A stretch of DNA of 64,000 nt, taken from assembly GCA_035041965.1 (NCBI GenBank), contig JAPYMA010002941.1:119451-183450 (forward strand). The letters are read 5' to 3'. Below are positions 1 to 12,700 of the stretch, piece by piece. Numbering within the stretch: position 1 is the stretch's first letter; every line of letters starts with the position of its first letter. This stretch comes from Anisakis pegreffii (Eukaryota; Nematoda; Chromadorea; Rhabditida; Anisakidae). Made by a program: the position numbers and the translations under genes. The notes below the pieces were generated by a model. It did no database searches and had not been told where the DNA came from. It was given only the letters and a program-made list of their open reading frames with translations.

Positions 1-2349
1 TTTGAGGAACTTGGTTGGATGATACGAAAAATTATTCGGAAATCAAACAGACTAGAAGATGAAATCTGAATACGCTCTTGTGAGGAAATGTTAAGTAGAG
101 TAGAGATTTCACCTGAATACTTCAGTGATCGCAACGATGCAATGCGAAATGGTTGAACGAAGCATTGGAACGATGAAGAACTGACTCTGTGCCCAAACAT
201 AACCACATCCACTGTGCAGTAGGCGATAATAGCCTGTTGTTGATTGATTCTTAGCTAACACTAAAACGTTGTCCTCGTCGGAAACTTCGAATGAATTCGA
301 GCTTGGGAAAAAAATCCGAGTGGTTCCGGAAGCTTTAGTTCCAAAAATAGCGCATAAACTGACTGATGAATGATCAGATATATGTAAAGAGTACGTACGT
401 ATTCGATGAGCTCTCTCGATAATATGGGCATCTTCTAGCAAAACAATATGATACAACGATAGATCAAGCAAAGACGATGCAGCAAAACCAGTCAATGCGG
501 TTATTCTGAAGACATGAAAGCGATTGTACTCATTTAAGTTTCAATCTCCAAGCCAGATGGAAAAAATGGATTAATTCAAGGCTTTCTATTCATTTATTAC
601 ACTGCAAACTTCAAATCAAAGCAAATACTAATGTCAAAGAAACCAATAATGAGCCAAACGAAAGTCATTTGATTCTGTAAAAAAGGAAGCGAACCTTGAG
701 TCGATGAAGATAATGTTCAAATCGAGTCGTGCTCTGAACATAAACACCGATGGCGATAGCTTAATTTCTGTGACACCACTCCTGCTCAACATATATCCAA
801 CAGCGATCAAACCGAGATTTGTGCTACTCAAATATCCGTGATACATCTTCGAATAACCCCAACAGCTGATCGTCTGAAGTTCCATTCTTTGTTGAAATTT
901 TGACATTACTGCACTAGGCGAACTGGTTTCGAAACAAACAAAAACTCACGATGTCTACCGATTATCAAACACTGAACAGGTGAATGGCTTGAGCAAGATA
1001 ATACAGTTCTAGCTTATTATGAATGACTGCAGATGAAAAGCAGTTAGTACAGCTAACGGATCACCTTACCCTTCCATCATCTATGTCTCAGTGTTTTTAT
1101 TAATTCTACAATAGAACATCTCAACGAAACATCTCAACATATCAATTATTTGTACACTGACTTTATAGCCGTTATATGTGATTCCAGCGTTTCGTTTTGG
1201 TAACACACATCGCAATCGCACAAAAAACATTCGCTCAATTTCCTCGGTATACGGTACCAACGTGTTCATTCGTCTTGAGTCAGCACATTCAAGCATACTT
1301 CTCAGTTCACTTTCGTCGTCCCGATGCAAGAACTCGAATATCGATGAACCAATCAACTCAACCTGGAAGATCGCATCTCAGTTGTACTTGACAGATGTGG
1401 TACAATGATAGATCAAGCAAAGACGATCAAAACGGAGAATATTGCTTCCATTGCTCATGGACCAGTAACGGATACCGTACTGTGTATAATATGCTATTCA
1501 TAATCATCTTACTTGGGAATGAAAATCTCGAAATGATTTGCTCAGATTCTAAAGGGATTCACTACGTACATGTGATGCATTTCAAAGGATATTCGAAAAC
1601 TGTTGCTGAAAATGGTTATTGCCGAAAACGAATGAGAGATTTTGCGCATGTTCATGACACTAGTAACAGTGGTTGTAACTATTATGACAACACAATAAAT
1701 CGAGTAGCTAAAAAAAGAACTTGTGATAGCCCAAGATGGACCGATGCCGTCTCCGATACATACATCATTTTACCGACTGAATTCAAAATGAGCACAAAAC
1801 CGTCGAGTGTTTGCAACAAAAATGAGCCCACTTCGAACAGATCGTTTTTATTTGGTTCGATTCGAGGGAATATACGGCGAAGTGCCAAATAGGCCGATGT
1901 CAAACGAATTATTGACGCCTGAAGGATGCTTTATCGATGAACGTTCTTCACATGCGATTATTACCTGATTCAACGAATGACACCCTTGAAAGAAGCGCTG
2001 TTTCAAAGTGATCTCCAATGTATTGCATTGCAAAATTTTTGATCTATCAATTCCTGATTTTTCGACAGAATTTTCCTTCTTTTAAGCATGTCGTGATGGA
2101 AGTTGTATGTGAAGGATCCTATCGAGGAACTTTAGACAATTATAGCTTATCACTCATGATGATAGTCTTATGAGACTGAAATTAGTGAATGAATATAGCG
2201 CGGTGATGTCGAAGTGGGATAGGATATACGATGCTAATTTCAAGTACGACCTTGTCCAACTGAGCCGTAATAGCACTAGCCAATGGCAAACTTTCGGCCA
2301 ATTGTGACAATTGTTGATTTTCCAAATCACGTCGGTTTCGTGCGCTCAT
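1..2349 (-). CDS. sim: Single-minded (SIM) family bHLH-PAS transcription factor, 3' end cut by the window edge
   Basis: Exons on the minus strand: 2349-2251, 1918-1721, 1362-1162, 873-695, 505-399, 260-121 and 65-1 (partial). All phases agree, and every acceptor is a CAG or TAG. The order is a bHLH ([12 protein letters not shown] ... AITAQLDK, then [15 protein letters not shown], residues about 2-50), PAS-A (LLQTLDGF ... [14 protein letters not shown], then [20 protein letters not shown]) and PAS-B ([16 protein letters not shown], then [19 protein letters not shown]). These blocks are diagnostic of SIM rather than HIF, AHR or ARNT. Family members are nuclear factors that dimerise with ARNT/Tango and act in neural development. 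The start ATG is 15 nt after a CTTCAG acceptor (exon edge 2364), which suits trans-splicing. That start leaves a very short basic region, so an upstream coding exon remains possible. The exon 6 donor is uncertain: GTATTC (used here) keeps exon 7 open, whereas GTGAAA 8 nt downstream would run into a stop. Confidence 0.9.
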
Positions 2350-2364
2350 CCAGCTGACGACGGT

Positions 2365-3339
2365 CTGAAGTGAAAAGCAGCAGAAGTGATCGTTATCGGT
2401 TCTGAACTGATCAGAGAATGCTAAGCACACGATATGAAATCGGTATGAATTCATTCAAGCGCTCAAAACAAAAACCACTTTTGGTAATCCAGAATTGAAA
2501 TGACATTTCAGTTCGAAACAGAGCTAAATGAACGTGTGTGCGTGTGCACGTGGAAGAATTTCTCTTGGAAACATTAAATCAAAAATTATTTATTCATTGT
2601 ATCATTCATTAATTGTTTTGTTCGTTCAACATTTCAATATTCGATAGATTTGAAGCGCGTCTGAGTCGGTGAATTATTTTTGTGTTATCGTTGTGCTTTG
2701 GTGCTTTTGGAGAGGGGTTTTGGTGATATATATATGCAAGAATGAATGGAAATTGATGATGCACGAAATTTTTGTTGTTTTATCATTATCGCTTACTTAA
2801 TGGAATAATAATTACGTTTGATTGCATTTTTTTCTCTTCGTTGGCTATTTGTTTCTAAATGGCATCGTCATCACAGCGCTGTTTACATGTGTTTGTGTGT
2901 GGCTGATTTGTTTTTTTTTGTTGATATTTCTTAACTCCAATCAAATTTGTCTCCGATAACGAATACACAGTCGAGCAATCTGCAAAATGGGCATGGATGA
3001 AAATGATGAAAATCACGATGGCCAATAGTGAAATTTTGAACAGGAGAATATTTATTGAATGTTGTTTTTTGCTTGGAAAGCATTCGGTTTGCAATGGTGT
3101 TCGTTTGGTGATGATTCTCTGAAGGAATGATGTCTGCAATCGGCAGTTTGTCGTTCGTTCGTCTGATGCAAGGAAATTGTGTGTGTGTTTGTGTGTGATT
3201 GATATATCTGCTTTGCTGTTGTTGGTTTCCGAATGGATTTTTTGTGTTTTAACTTGGTTATGTGTTCGTTCGATTTGATTGAAGAGTGTGGAAGGAAACA
3301 AAAATGAAATGAGAGAATTTTTTCGTTCCGAAATCATTT
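2365..3339. other. Intergenic stretch upstream of the SIM gene
   Basis: This lies between the first SIM exon and the predicted last exon of the secreted cysteine-rich gene on the same strand. It holds T/GT-rich low-complexity DNA. A 160-codon open frame at 3337-2855 (minus) has a biased N/S/K/T/H composition and no recognisable motif. The region probably contains the SIM promoter, but I see no defined element. Confidence 0.4.
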
Positions 3340-5799
3340 CTAAAATTGTTTCGTTTCACTTTGGAATGTAACTGAATGAAAGAATACGAACAAGAATATG
3401 ATAAAATCTTCAATGAAAACATTTTCAGCATCAGAGGTTCGTGCCAACGATGTGACTGGACTATCAAATGAAGTTAGCTTAGCAATTGCATAGTGCGTGT
3501 GAATCATGCTGACAATGAGCATTATTCGCCACAATGAAGAGCGATTCTCAAGAGTTTAGAAGATCTCATCAAAAATTCTGCAATTCAAAGATTGTTTTGC
3601 ACTCGATAGTGTCGAAATTTCTTTATAGTAGTGATGCGAACTAGTTGTAAAATCCAGCTGTATCATTAGTGATCAACTGTAGATCAGAACAAATCGGCAT
3701 TTGTTCAGTGACTTTTCTTAGCCAATCGTTTGAATTATTCTCCGGAGGACACTTCAAAAGTGAGTGTGTGTGTGAAGTGAATGAAGCGATTGATAATAAA
3801 TAAGCTTTTATATAAGATCATTATCAATATCAATATTGCATGAGAAATGAAGAAAACTTTCAGAGGAATTCAACGAATGCATAATTATGAATGTTTTTTG
3901 TTTTAGTTTTTGGTTTAAAAGACTAGGCAGTAGAAATGAGCATATTATTACATTACATTCATAGCAATTTAAAAAATTGAGAGTTTTATATGAATCAATT
4001 CGAACTAAATAAAGCGATGATCGCAAGGATAGTTCCATATAGTTGCTCCATTGCGATTCGTTTGTTGCACATCAACAGTAATGTTTAATTGCAATCAATT
4101 GCAACGCCAATTCATCGCAGACCTACAGTACGCATATTCGAGAGTGTAGTCATTCTCACGGTTCATCACACAGACACGTTGCTTCAGATCGCAATGACAA
4201 CCCTCATTCCTGAAAACTATGCAAAATTTTCAGCGAAAAAACACGTCGCATTCTATCGACGTAGACACCAGTCTCATTATTGGTGAAACAGAACGAAACC
4301 GTTCACTTGAGGAATGTTTTTGCAAAAAGTTTCACTGCTGTAACCCATACGAAAGTACCGCGTATCTCAGATTATCTTAATTATCAAATTCATTCAGCTG
4401 ACATTCAGCTGACGATGATAGCTCTTCGCTGTCAATGAACTGAATGCTCGCTCCAATCTTGTAAGAAATATTCACATAAATATTGTTGCTCGTAACTTTT
4501 AAATAGATGATGAAGGAACGCCTTAATCTCTAACTGAAATTAACGGAAAGATTTCCGAATGAATTGAGGAAATTTAGCCATATGAGGAAATGCTGAGCAC
4601 TGCAGAAATGAAATCAAGAAACAAATTTGTTTACGAACGTCCATCGTTGTCGGTGTCCAAGCCGGCACCACGCAATCGGCTCTCGAAAATCATAGCATTC
4701 GTAGTGCTCACTACAAGGTTGCCGCCTGGAAATGTGTTTCTCTAACGTCGCCCCATATAGATAGTTACTTTTGGATAGTTACAATGGTCAATGAAAATAT
4801 TGAAACTGTCCAAATGCAAGCAACGAACCGTCCATCTGTGTGCACAAATCGAGCTCCATAGCAGTCAGCATACGGGTCACCACTTCGAACACAATCTGAC
4901 AACTGCAAATTGCTAGAAAAATCACCTGATGCCACGAATTTTCATATTGAATTTGTTTCGTCAGTTGAAATTCTCTTCACAATCAGTATCAGAGCAATCT
5001 TGAGATGTAGCAGGTTGTAACGAACGGAATGCACGCTGACTGTGTTTCTTTAGATTTCTTTCCGGATGAATTCTTCGAGAAGTAATCCGCTCATCGCGTG
5101 AGAAATGACAAAGAGTCACCGATGATAACTGAGGTTTTATACAGTCTATGATAAATTTCGTTGTTTGTCAAAAATACATTCTGTTCGATGCAACCCAGTA
5201 TTGTATGTACGAGCAATGCTTGAGTGTAATCAGCATTTTTTTTTCATAATCTATCATAGCAACACAGATTCATCAGCATTTTTTTGGTACAGTGGGATTT
5301 TGATGCCTTGGAAACAGCGCTATTCAATTCATGCTGGCTGGATGTGATGCTGGAGCAACCACTGAAACGATCAGCTATGGCACAATAAAATGCACTGATA
5401 TGGTATCGAAAGTATTGAAAAGTTCCCCATCATGGAATAGAGTCATAAAATACATACGTGATAATTGATTGTCCATGCAAAAACTCTATGACTGATCTTT
5501 AGTCATTGTCAGACTTGAAACTTTTTAAGCTCAGATTATCTCGGAAAGCAATGAGCTATTTATATGTTGGATGGGACAACTGCTTTCGTTCGGAAAGGTT
5601 TCAATGAACTCTCAGTGATGAATGTATGACTGATCGACTACTGATCTGTCAAGAGATTGAATCGTGCTTTAAAAGTTATTGAATGAAAATACAATCAGAG
5701 ATGAACATGAATTACCGAAACAGCTTGACGAGGTATTGCCACTGCTCCTAGTAAAATGCATGATGTGAATGCTGCTAGTATTTGAACTAGCAGACGCAT
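3340..5799 (-). CDS. Secreted cysteine-rich protein, five-exon model
   Basis: Exons on the minus strand: 5799-5716, 4902-4829, 4725-4639, 4209-4123 and 3508-3340; about 166 aa, all phases consistent. Exon 1 is a textbook signal peptide (MRLLVQILAAFTSCILLGAV...), and its ATG lies 10 nt after a CTTTTCAG acceptor, as for a trans-spliced message. Exons 2-4 give a compact cysteine pattern: LSDCVRSGDPYADCYGARF, then QPCSEHYECYDF, AWCRLGHRQRW, then NEGCHCDLKQRVCVMN and LEYAYC. Regular cysteine spacing across three independent exon joins is strong support. The product should be exported and disulfide-bonded; no enzyme motif is visible. I recall similar cysteine-rich secreted proteins in nematodes but cannot name the family. 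The fifth exon fits in phase but contains a hydrophobic stretch and no cysteines, so the true C-terminus may differ. Two of its four donors are GTTCGT. Confidence 0.7.
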
Positions 5800-8700
5800 A
5801 ATAAACCACCTGAAAAGCATTCTTTTTTTTATTCACGTATAGCACGCTATCGTTCATCAACAGCATTTCTTTGGATCAAAATAAAAGCGACACGATGAAA
5901 CGTTCTTGTGATTGATACACATTCAGTGCAGTTCACAAAGACAGTGATAAATTCAATGCATCAGGAAATATTTTATTTTGCAAAAGAATACATTTATCAG
6001 GGAATATTTTGCAGACTAATAAGAATTCAATGCGCACTACATAGGTGGAATTTAGCTATTTGTTAGCTCTTGAATGGGATTGTGAGAAAACAACATGAAC
6101 ACACTGGTGAAAATCAATTTTATGATGAAGTGAAATGAAGTGTTGCTTCAACTGCTCACTTATTACCATCAGTATAGTGGAATAATCTTCTGCTGGAAAT
6201 TATCACTATTGCTATCAGTGTTGCTATCCTAATCAGCATTCGAACGACCCCTAGCACTATTATCAGTTGTATGCTTGACAGTAATTTTTTTGACAATGCG
6301 ACAAGAAGAAGAAAAAAACGTTTCGTACTACAAAATTTGCAACAGAAAAGCATTTGGGCAGTCCAGGTGATTCAACTTAAAAGTGTGAACAACTCTAGAA
6401 AATACTGACAGCGAAACATTCGCTGTGCACACCTACAAAAGACCATGACAACAATACACTTGCAGCTAACACAATACGGCGATGCTTAAGAGGTTTGCAC
6501 AAAGTTCTTTTCAGTCGAAAGCATTCACAAGATGTTTGCAGAAGGCGAAAAAAAAACAACCGCTTCTAAACATAATCGCTAGACTGAAAAATCGATGTAT
6601 CCATCAAAAACTCAACTTCCAAACACCGCAATGCTCGCTTATAATGATAAGCAAACACATCATGCTGAGCATGTCTCGGAACTTCAAACGTCAAACGATG
6701 CACACTCACTTATTGTGATTGCTTATAATCAAAATTTTTATGTTTGATAATACTGGTGATCGTTCAGCAAGTCTGATGAATGCTTGAAAATGATTAAAAA
6801 CAGAGCACAAATTTCGTAGCGTACGCCAAATGGCTTTCATCGGATTACATGTCACACAATCTCACAATCAGATTATTTGTTTGAACTAAAATTATATCTA
6901 AAATGCAAACTACAACAGACTCCTGAGACAGCGCTCTTCTAGTTCGATTAACTAAATGAGAATTATGAAAGTGCAATGCAAAGAAACAGTTCAAAATCGA
7001 GTCTCATCAAAAAACCGCACCACTGTTTTTTGATATTCATTTAGCATACATAAGATTTGTTTTTGTACATTCAGTTAGTATGCAGAAAACGTTTTTTTGA
7101 CAAGTGACATATTTCCTTATGTTTCTGGAAGTGTAGTGATGCACACTTTATTGTATCGTGAATATCCCCAAGAAATTTGCTTCCAATAAGAAAAACTGTC
7201 TGAGTGGTATAATGCCATCAATTATCCATTAGTCGATGCTGTTATTGCAGAAAGCAGCCAATTTTCTGGTTGAACAGCTTGGAAATTCAAAACAATATAA
7301 AAGCAATTCAAGACAATATGAAAGCAATTCAGTGATGAAATGGGATCAGACTGCAGTATATTCTATCATTTAAAAGAGCTTCTTGGTGAATGAAATCATT
7401 AAATTGATTTTGGTCTATATAAAGCAGCTCCGTTGACCACACGGACCACAGAGATGCAATACTCTCTGACGCTGTTCGACTTAACTGACAGGAGAAAATT
7501 TGCGGGCAAATCCTGAATGTTTCCGATCATCAATTGAAGGCTAACTGATCACCTCAAAAGAATTCAGCTTAAGGGACTTACAACAACATCGATGATGATA
7601 ATACCAATAATAATCATGCAAGTAATGGTCACAATAACAATAATGATACTAACGTTAATAATAATAACAATTATAATAATCACAATAAGAATAACAATTA
7701 CAATACTAATGATTGCATTGATAATGACAACGTTAATGGTGAAAGAAAGTGATATTTCCAATAAAATGACCATCCTGAGCGTAGGAGAAACTTTGCTAAG
7801 AAAGATAACAGAAATTTAAAAACTAACAGTAATGAATTGAGCCAATAAGAGAACTTTATGAGGCATAATAAGAAGCATAATAAGAAAGCTTATCGCATTT
7901 GGATAGTTTGAAATTCGATGAGTTGTGGCATAAGAATTGCATCCGAAATCACTCATTATAAATATCAGTTCTACTAGTATCATGAAAAAACAGCGATGAA
8001 TATAATCACTGGAACAAGTGATTATTTTGATGAGCACTGATGATATTCATGTTGTAGCCATATCGAATTTTGATCTATGCTACCATCATTTGATAGAGAA
8101 CTTTTGAACTTGTCAAAATCTAAACTTCAATAGTTAACAAATTTCATAGAAGTTCACATGAATGCCGTCTGTCGAATGAAGACAAAGCGATTGGATGGTG
8201 CTGAGAAGATATGACGGCGTTTTAAATATTCATATGAGTTCGCTTGTTCACATTTCCGTTTTTTGTGCTGATTGAATTGTGATATTTTGCTTGTTTGTTG
8301 TTTTTTTTTGCTCGATATTGGTTCATCTCATAAAAAAAATACAATCGCAAACATTCAAGCGATATCTATTCATGCAATCTGCAGACAGATAAAGCACGCT
8401 TTGAATAAGTCGACGAGACTACTATCAAAATATAGTCGCTGCTTCGATCTAGACGAGCGCTTTTTGAAATAAAAAAATTCGTGCTTTCATCGTAAATCCG
8501 AGAACAACAGAACAAAACGACGGAACAGACTGTGAAGGTGGGATGAAATGAAATTTCACTTAGTCACTGCACTGAGGAAAGGAAAAAGTAGAACTGGAAA
8601 TGAAACTAAGGAGAGCCAGTAAAATAGACGAAGAACTTTACTTACACCATAATCAACAATGATACAATGGGCGAGCAAGAAATCAACATCGAAAATGTGG

Positions 8701-8957
8701 AATGATACAAAAAATTCTCATATTCTACTAATGAAAACAGTTTGAACCATTGTCATGAGAGTCTGATTGATGAATTCATTGTCAATTTGATTTGACGCTT
8801 AAGAGGTGAAGAGATTAGGATATATTCAGAGGATGGATCGAAATCGGTGGAGTTAGTAGATATAAGAGTTATTTTGATCGTTCAAGATCACAAAACTATC
8901 GAAATGATTTCATTGCTCTTTGAAAGTTTCAAGGAAATCAGCTGTCTCTTCGGGAGG
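5800..8957. other. Intergenic DNA, no gene recognised
   Basis: This contains only short open frames of the size expected by chance. Positions about 7590-7735 are a degenerate AAT/ATA-rich simple repeat that produces isoleucine-rich frames on both strands. The first few hundred bases should hold the promoter of the secreted cysteine-rich gene. No conserved protein segment was recognised on either strand. Confidence 0.4.
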
Positions 8958-9330
8958 CTAATTATTCCCGAGAAAGCACCAAGTCGAAGTTAAGATTTCG
9001 ACTGAAAACATCACTGCCAATTCAATGCAGCTCATTTCGGCACGAAGCGATACGGGAGCAAGGTTCGTATTCCAATAACAATATGAAAGAATGAAATAAT
9101 CTGCAATGAAATCCAGTGAGCTAGTAAAAATTCGAACAAACTTTAAGCATAACTAATTCAATATAATCAACCTACTATAGTACAATATGATATAATATAA
9201 TTGTTGGATGCGTTGTGATCGTCCTAAATCTTGCTAAAGCCTCGTTAAGCTAATTCAATTTGTTCCAAACTCTACTAATCAAACCTCTGAGATCCGTATA
9301 ACCAAGCGCACACATTTCAAGCAGTCGAAA
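8958..9330 (-). CDS. Possible two-exon 3' end of an unknown gene
   Basis: Weak model. Exon 9330-9285 starts after TTTTTGTGCAG and encodes FRLLEMCALGYTDLR, with a GTTTGA donor. Exon 9100-8958 starts after TTTCATTGCAG, fits in phase 1, and runs 47 codons to a TAG. The second exon is hydrophobic (NLAPVSLRAEMSCIELAVMF) and could be membrane-spanning. No upstream exons were found. The opposite strand also has an open frame here, at about 8940-9062 with a GTTCGT donor, so the strand is uncertain. No family was recognised. Confidence 0.2.
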
Positions 9331-9634
9331 CTGCACAAAAATCATCCGTTTGCGAAACATGAAAATATTTGCAGTGAAATTTTTGCATCTTAATGAAAAC
9401 AAAATGTCCATGTCGTTTTGGTGGTCATCGAATTCGAGCGACAATGGCGTTGAGTATAGGCGCTCAGAGATTTTCTCTGAAAAATAGAGCTATGGAAAAC
9501 AAAACGAAACAATAAAACTGTCAATTCTAGGAAACAAAACTGCTCTGAAATGAATAGAATTTAGGAAATTTTTATGACGTCTGGAACAAACATTCAAGCA
9601 TTTGAGTAGAATTTTTCCGTTTCTCCTGAATAAT

Positions 9635-9753
9635 GGGAGAGTAGCTGCTCTCCTATTCCCACTCCCAAAAAGTAGAGTAGCTACTCAAAAGTAGCTACTC
9701 TACTTTTTGGGCTACTCTCCCTAGAAATAAATGGGCATATGGGAGAGTAGCCC
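9635..9753. repeat. Nested foldback (multi-hairpin) element
   Basis: A perfect 22-bp inverted repeat (664-685 paired with 690-711 in the last three digits, i.e. 9664-9685 and 9690-9711) has a 4-nt CAAA loop. A second perfect 13-bp stem pairs GGGCTACTCTCCC (9709-9721) with GGGAGAGTAGCCC (9741-9753). GGGAGAGTAG also occurs at 9635-9644, and it too can pair with 9712-9721. The stems share bases, so the structures are mutually exclusive. No ORF is present. This could be a foldback transposon remnant or the product of template switching. Confidence 0.85.
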
Positions 9754-12700
9754 AAGACCTCTGTACTTGCCAAATCAATGATTCAAGTTCGGATTTCACG
9801 AATACAGATGATTCCAAACGCTATTATCGTTAGCTGCGCGGAAAGAAGAATGCCAAGGAAGGAAGAATGTGATATTAGTGATATTGGTTATAACAGAGAA
9901 TAATAGTGACTATTCAAAATTCCAAATTTGGATGTGGAATGGTCAGATCTCGGTCGGGGAGGTAGACGAGTGAATAACTGCCACTTTCAACCGAAAGTGC
10001 AATCTTCAGAAGTTTGCAAAACAAAAATGGATGAAAACAAAAAACAAGTGAAAAAATTGCAAAATTTTAAGCGCAATTCAATGGTCCAATGTGCTTTGTA
10101 TGTCTCATTGCTAACAACGAACAAACGCGCAAGCTCGTTTCACTGTGTAAATTTTTCCACATTTCCATCGAAAAATCATATTTTAACCTTCTTAAGCTAA
10201 TTCACGGATGAACGAATGCTTGAATAGCTATATCTATTTATCCACCGATCTTCTCATATGGTCTCTTTCAATCCGTGAGCTGATTTCCTTCCTATTGCCA
10301 AAATCGCCCTGTTCTTCAAAAATCCTTATTTTGATCAAAATCGTCTTTTTGATCAAAAATCTCTATGCTGGATTCAACGGTGAAAGGAAGTCTGCTTTTG
10401 CAATTAGCAAAGTATTGCGCTGTGGTTTGCGTTTTGCATTCGTTAGTCTTCAATGAGACTCATTAATCATGTTGTTCTGATGGCAACTAATCAGTCGTCC
10501 AGAACGCAAATTCCATTTCATTGTTTCATTTTATCCGCTCATTTCTTTTATCCACTACATAAGTCGTTTATTTTTTCACATGTCATATTTCAGCAAAACA
10601 GCTGTTTGTTGTTCGTGTTAACGTCATCCATTCCAGTTTCGTTCTTTCAAAAACGAAATTGGATTGGATTTCGTTTTGTGCAAACGAAAAAGCGATTGCA
10701 ACCAGCAACCAAATCCAAATTGCTAATCGATCATGCAACATCTTAATATTCTCTTATGCGCATCGCAACAATCAAATTGCCTGAATTTGTGTTTCTATAA
10801 TGTTGACAATGAATGCAGTTCATTTGAACTAATCATTTAGCTGAGCTTCAGGAAGACTTCCTCTGAAATTGTGTGCGGTGAGATATTCTCATTTGAAACT
10901 GTTAATAGAAGAGTGGAGCGGGTTTCCGGATAGGTTGTGTGGCTAAAACATTCAGGTGTGCCAAAGAAATTCTGCTGCTACGAAAGTGATGACTTGTTTG
11001 TGGTTTTGGGAAAGAAACTCGTCCCATCACATACGATGTCTGCGATCCATTTTTCGTTCGATACATTAAAAATCATTCATTTCAGGAATGCTTTTGCTTG
11101 TTGGTTTTCTGTTCAGCTTACATACATCATCGGATAATTGTCTTCATGGAGAGCAACAAGGTCACATACGAAGAGACTGACAATCAGGTCTCTTGCGTTG
11201 ATCATTTGGAAGACTTTTATGTAATGTTGCTTGATTCTCATCTTGTTGCCATTTTTGTTATTTGAAAGCAAATTTCCATGTGACTGGATCTCATCTCATG
11301 AATTTTTAAGAAGTTTATATGGTAATGAATGGTAGGTGAGTCGTTTCATGAAATGGAAGTCACCATAAGTAATGTTATTACCGATTGAATAGTTCGTTAA
11401 TGGGTTTATTTCGTTCAAAATTCAGATGCAATTGATTTAACAGAATCTGTTGACGAGCAACTATGATATAGGGATTTTTGATCAAAATAGGGATTTTTGA
11501 TGGAAAAGGCGGTTTTGATCAAAATTGGGATTTTTGCTGCAACAGCATAAGACCAGGCTCAAGCTCAGTCTCAGGCTCAGGCTCATGCTCATGCTCATGC
11601 TCATGCTCAGGCTCAAGCTCAGGCTCAAGCTCAGGCACAGGCTCAGGCTTAGGCTTAGGCTTACAGGTATGCCAAAAGTAGTTGTCATATGTTACTGTTC
11701 AATCTTGAGCATATGGTAGCCTTGAAGGTCGCTCCCGCATTGGGAATATGGCACCCGCACTTCAGAACCGCTTTTTCAAATCATCAGCTCAAAAGCAAGT
11801 GTATTGCTGACCAATAATGCATTTTCATTCATGAAAATGCTTTGTACTCTAATGTGTAGATTCATTTCAGCAAAAAATTGTCATATTCTGAAATGTTGTG
11901 TGATACTAATCCCAGTAGTGGTCCGCTCATAATTCGGATAAAGTTTATTGAAATTTTGTTGTGAACAAAACGACGAGTGCGATTATCCATTATCAGTAGC
12001 ACTTCAGTGCAGAACCCGTCACCAACAACGATCATTGATTTCCTCTCATGATTTCAGGATGCTCGTGCACCCTCAATGATAATAAATTTCTCTTTGTTCC
12101 CCTCACCGTATTAGATTTATCAGATTTTTATCAGTTTGTTCAGAAGAGCACATTTGTTTTATGAACTCGAAAGAAAACATACTGGATATACTCTGTTGCC
12201 GAGAATGAATATAGTGTAATATGCGCATGATATGATTGCAATTTGTGATGCTGCAATCATGAGTTGAAGCAGCACCGAACTAGAGATCGCCATTTCTTCC
12301 TCGATTTCACGTCACATCATTCATGAACACAATCGCTGAATGGTTGATTCGACGTGAATGAATAATAAATATTAGATAGTTGTAGGTAGCAACATCGCTT
12401 AACCATAAATGTACGAATACCACACAGTCGGTGATTTCCGTCGATGTGTTGCTGCTGTCAAAAAACCTGATGAGAACAGGCTGAATTAATCAGAGAGCTA
12501 CCACTGGATCAGCAATTAATAACTTGAACATTTTGTCAAACTTCATCTTCCAAAATTTCTCAGCAGAAGCTGAATCCATCCAAATAAATTTTGAGCGAAA
12601 TGTTTATCATCAAGGAAGTAATAAAGGCTACAGGTAGGAAAGCGATAAGAGTACTGTTCGATACCCAAAAGTAGGGTGGTACGAGGACGAAAAAATAGTC

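Noticed and set aside
2855..3337. 160-codon minus-strand ORF
   Set aside because: Low-complexity N/S/K/T/H composition, no recognisable domain and no splice-compatible neighbours; likely stop-poor GT-rich spacer.
11478..11719. Serine-glycine, leucine-arginine and leucine-serine ORFs on both strands
   Set aside because: They are readings of the hexamer array in different frames, not genes.
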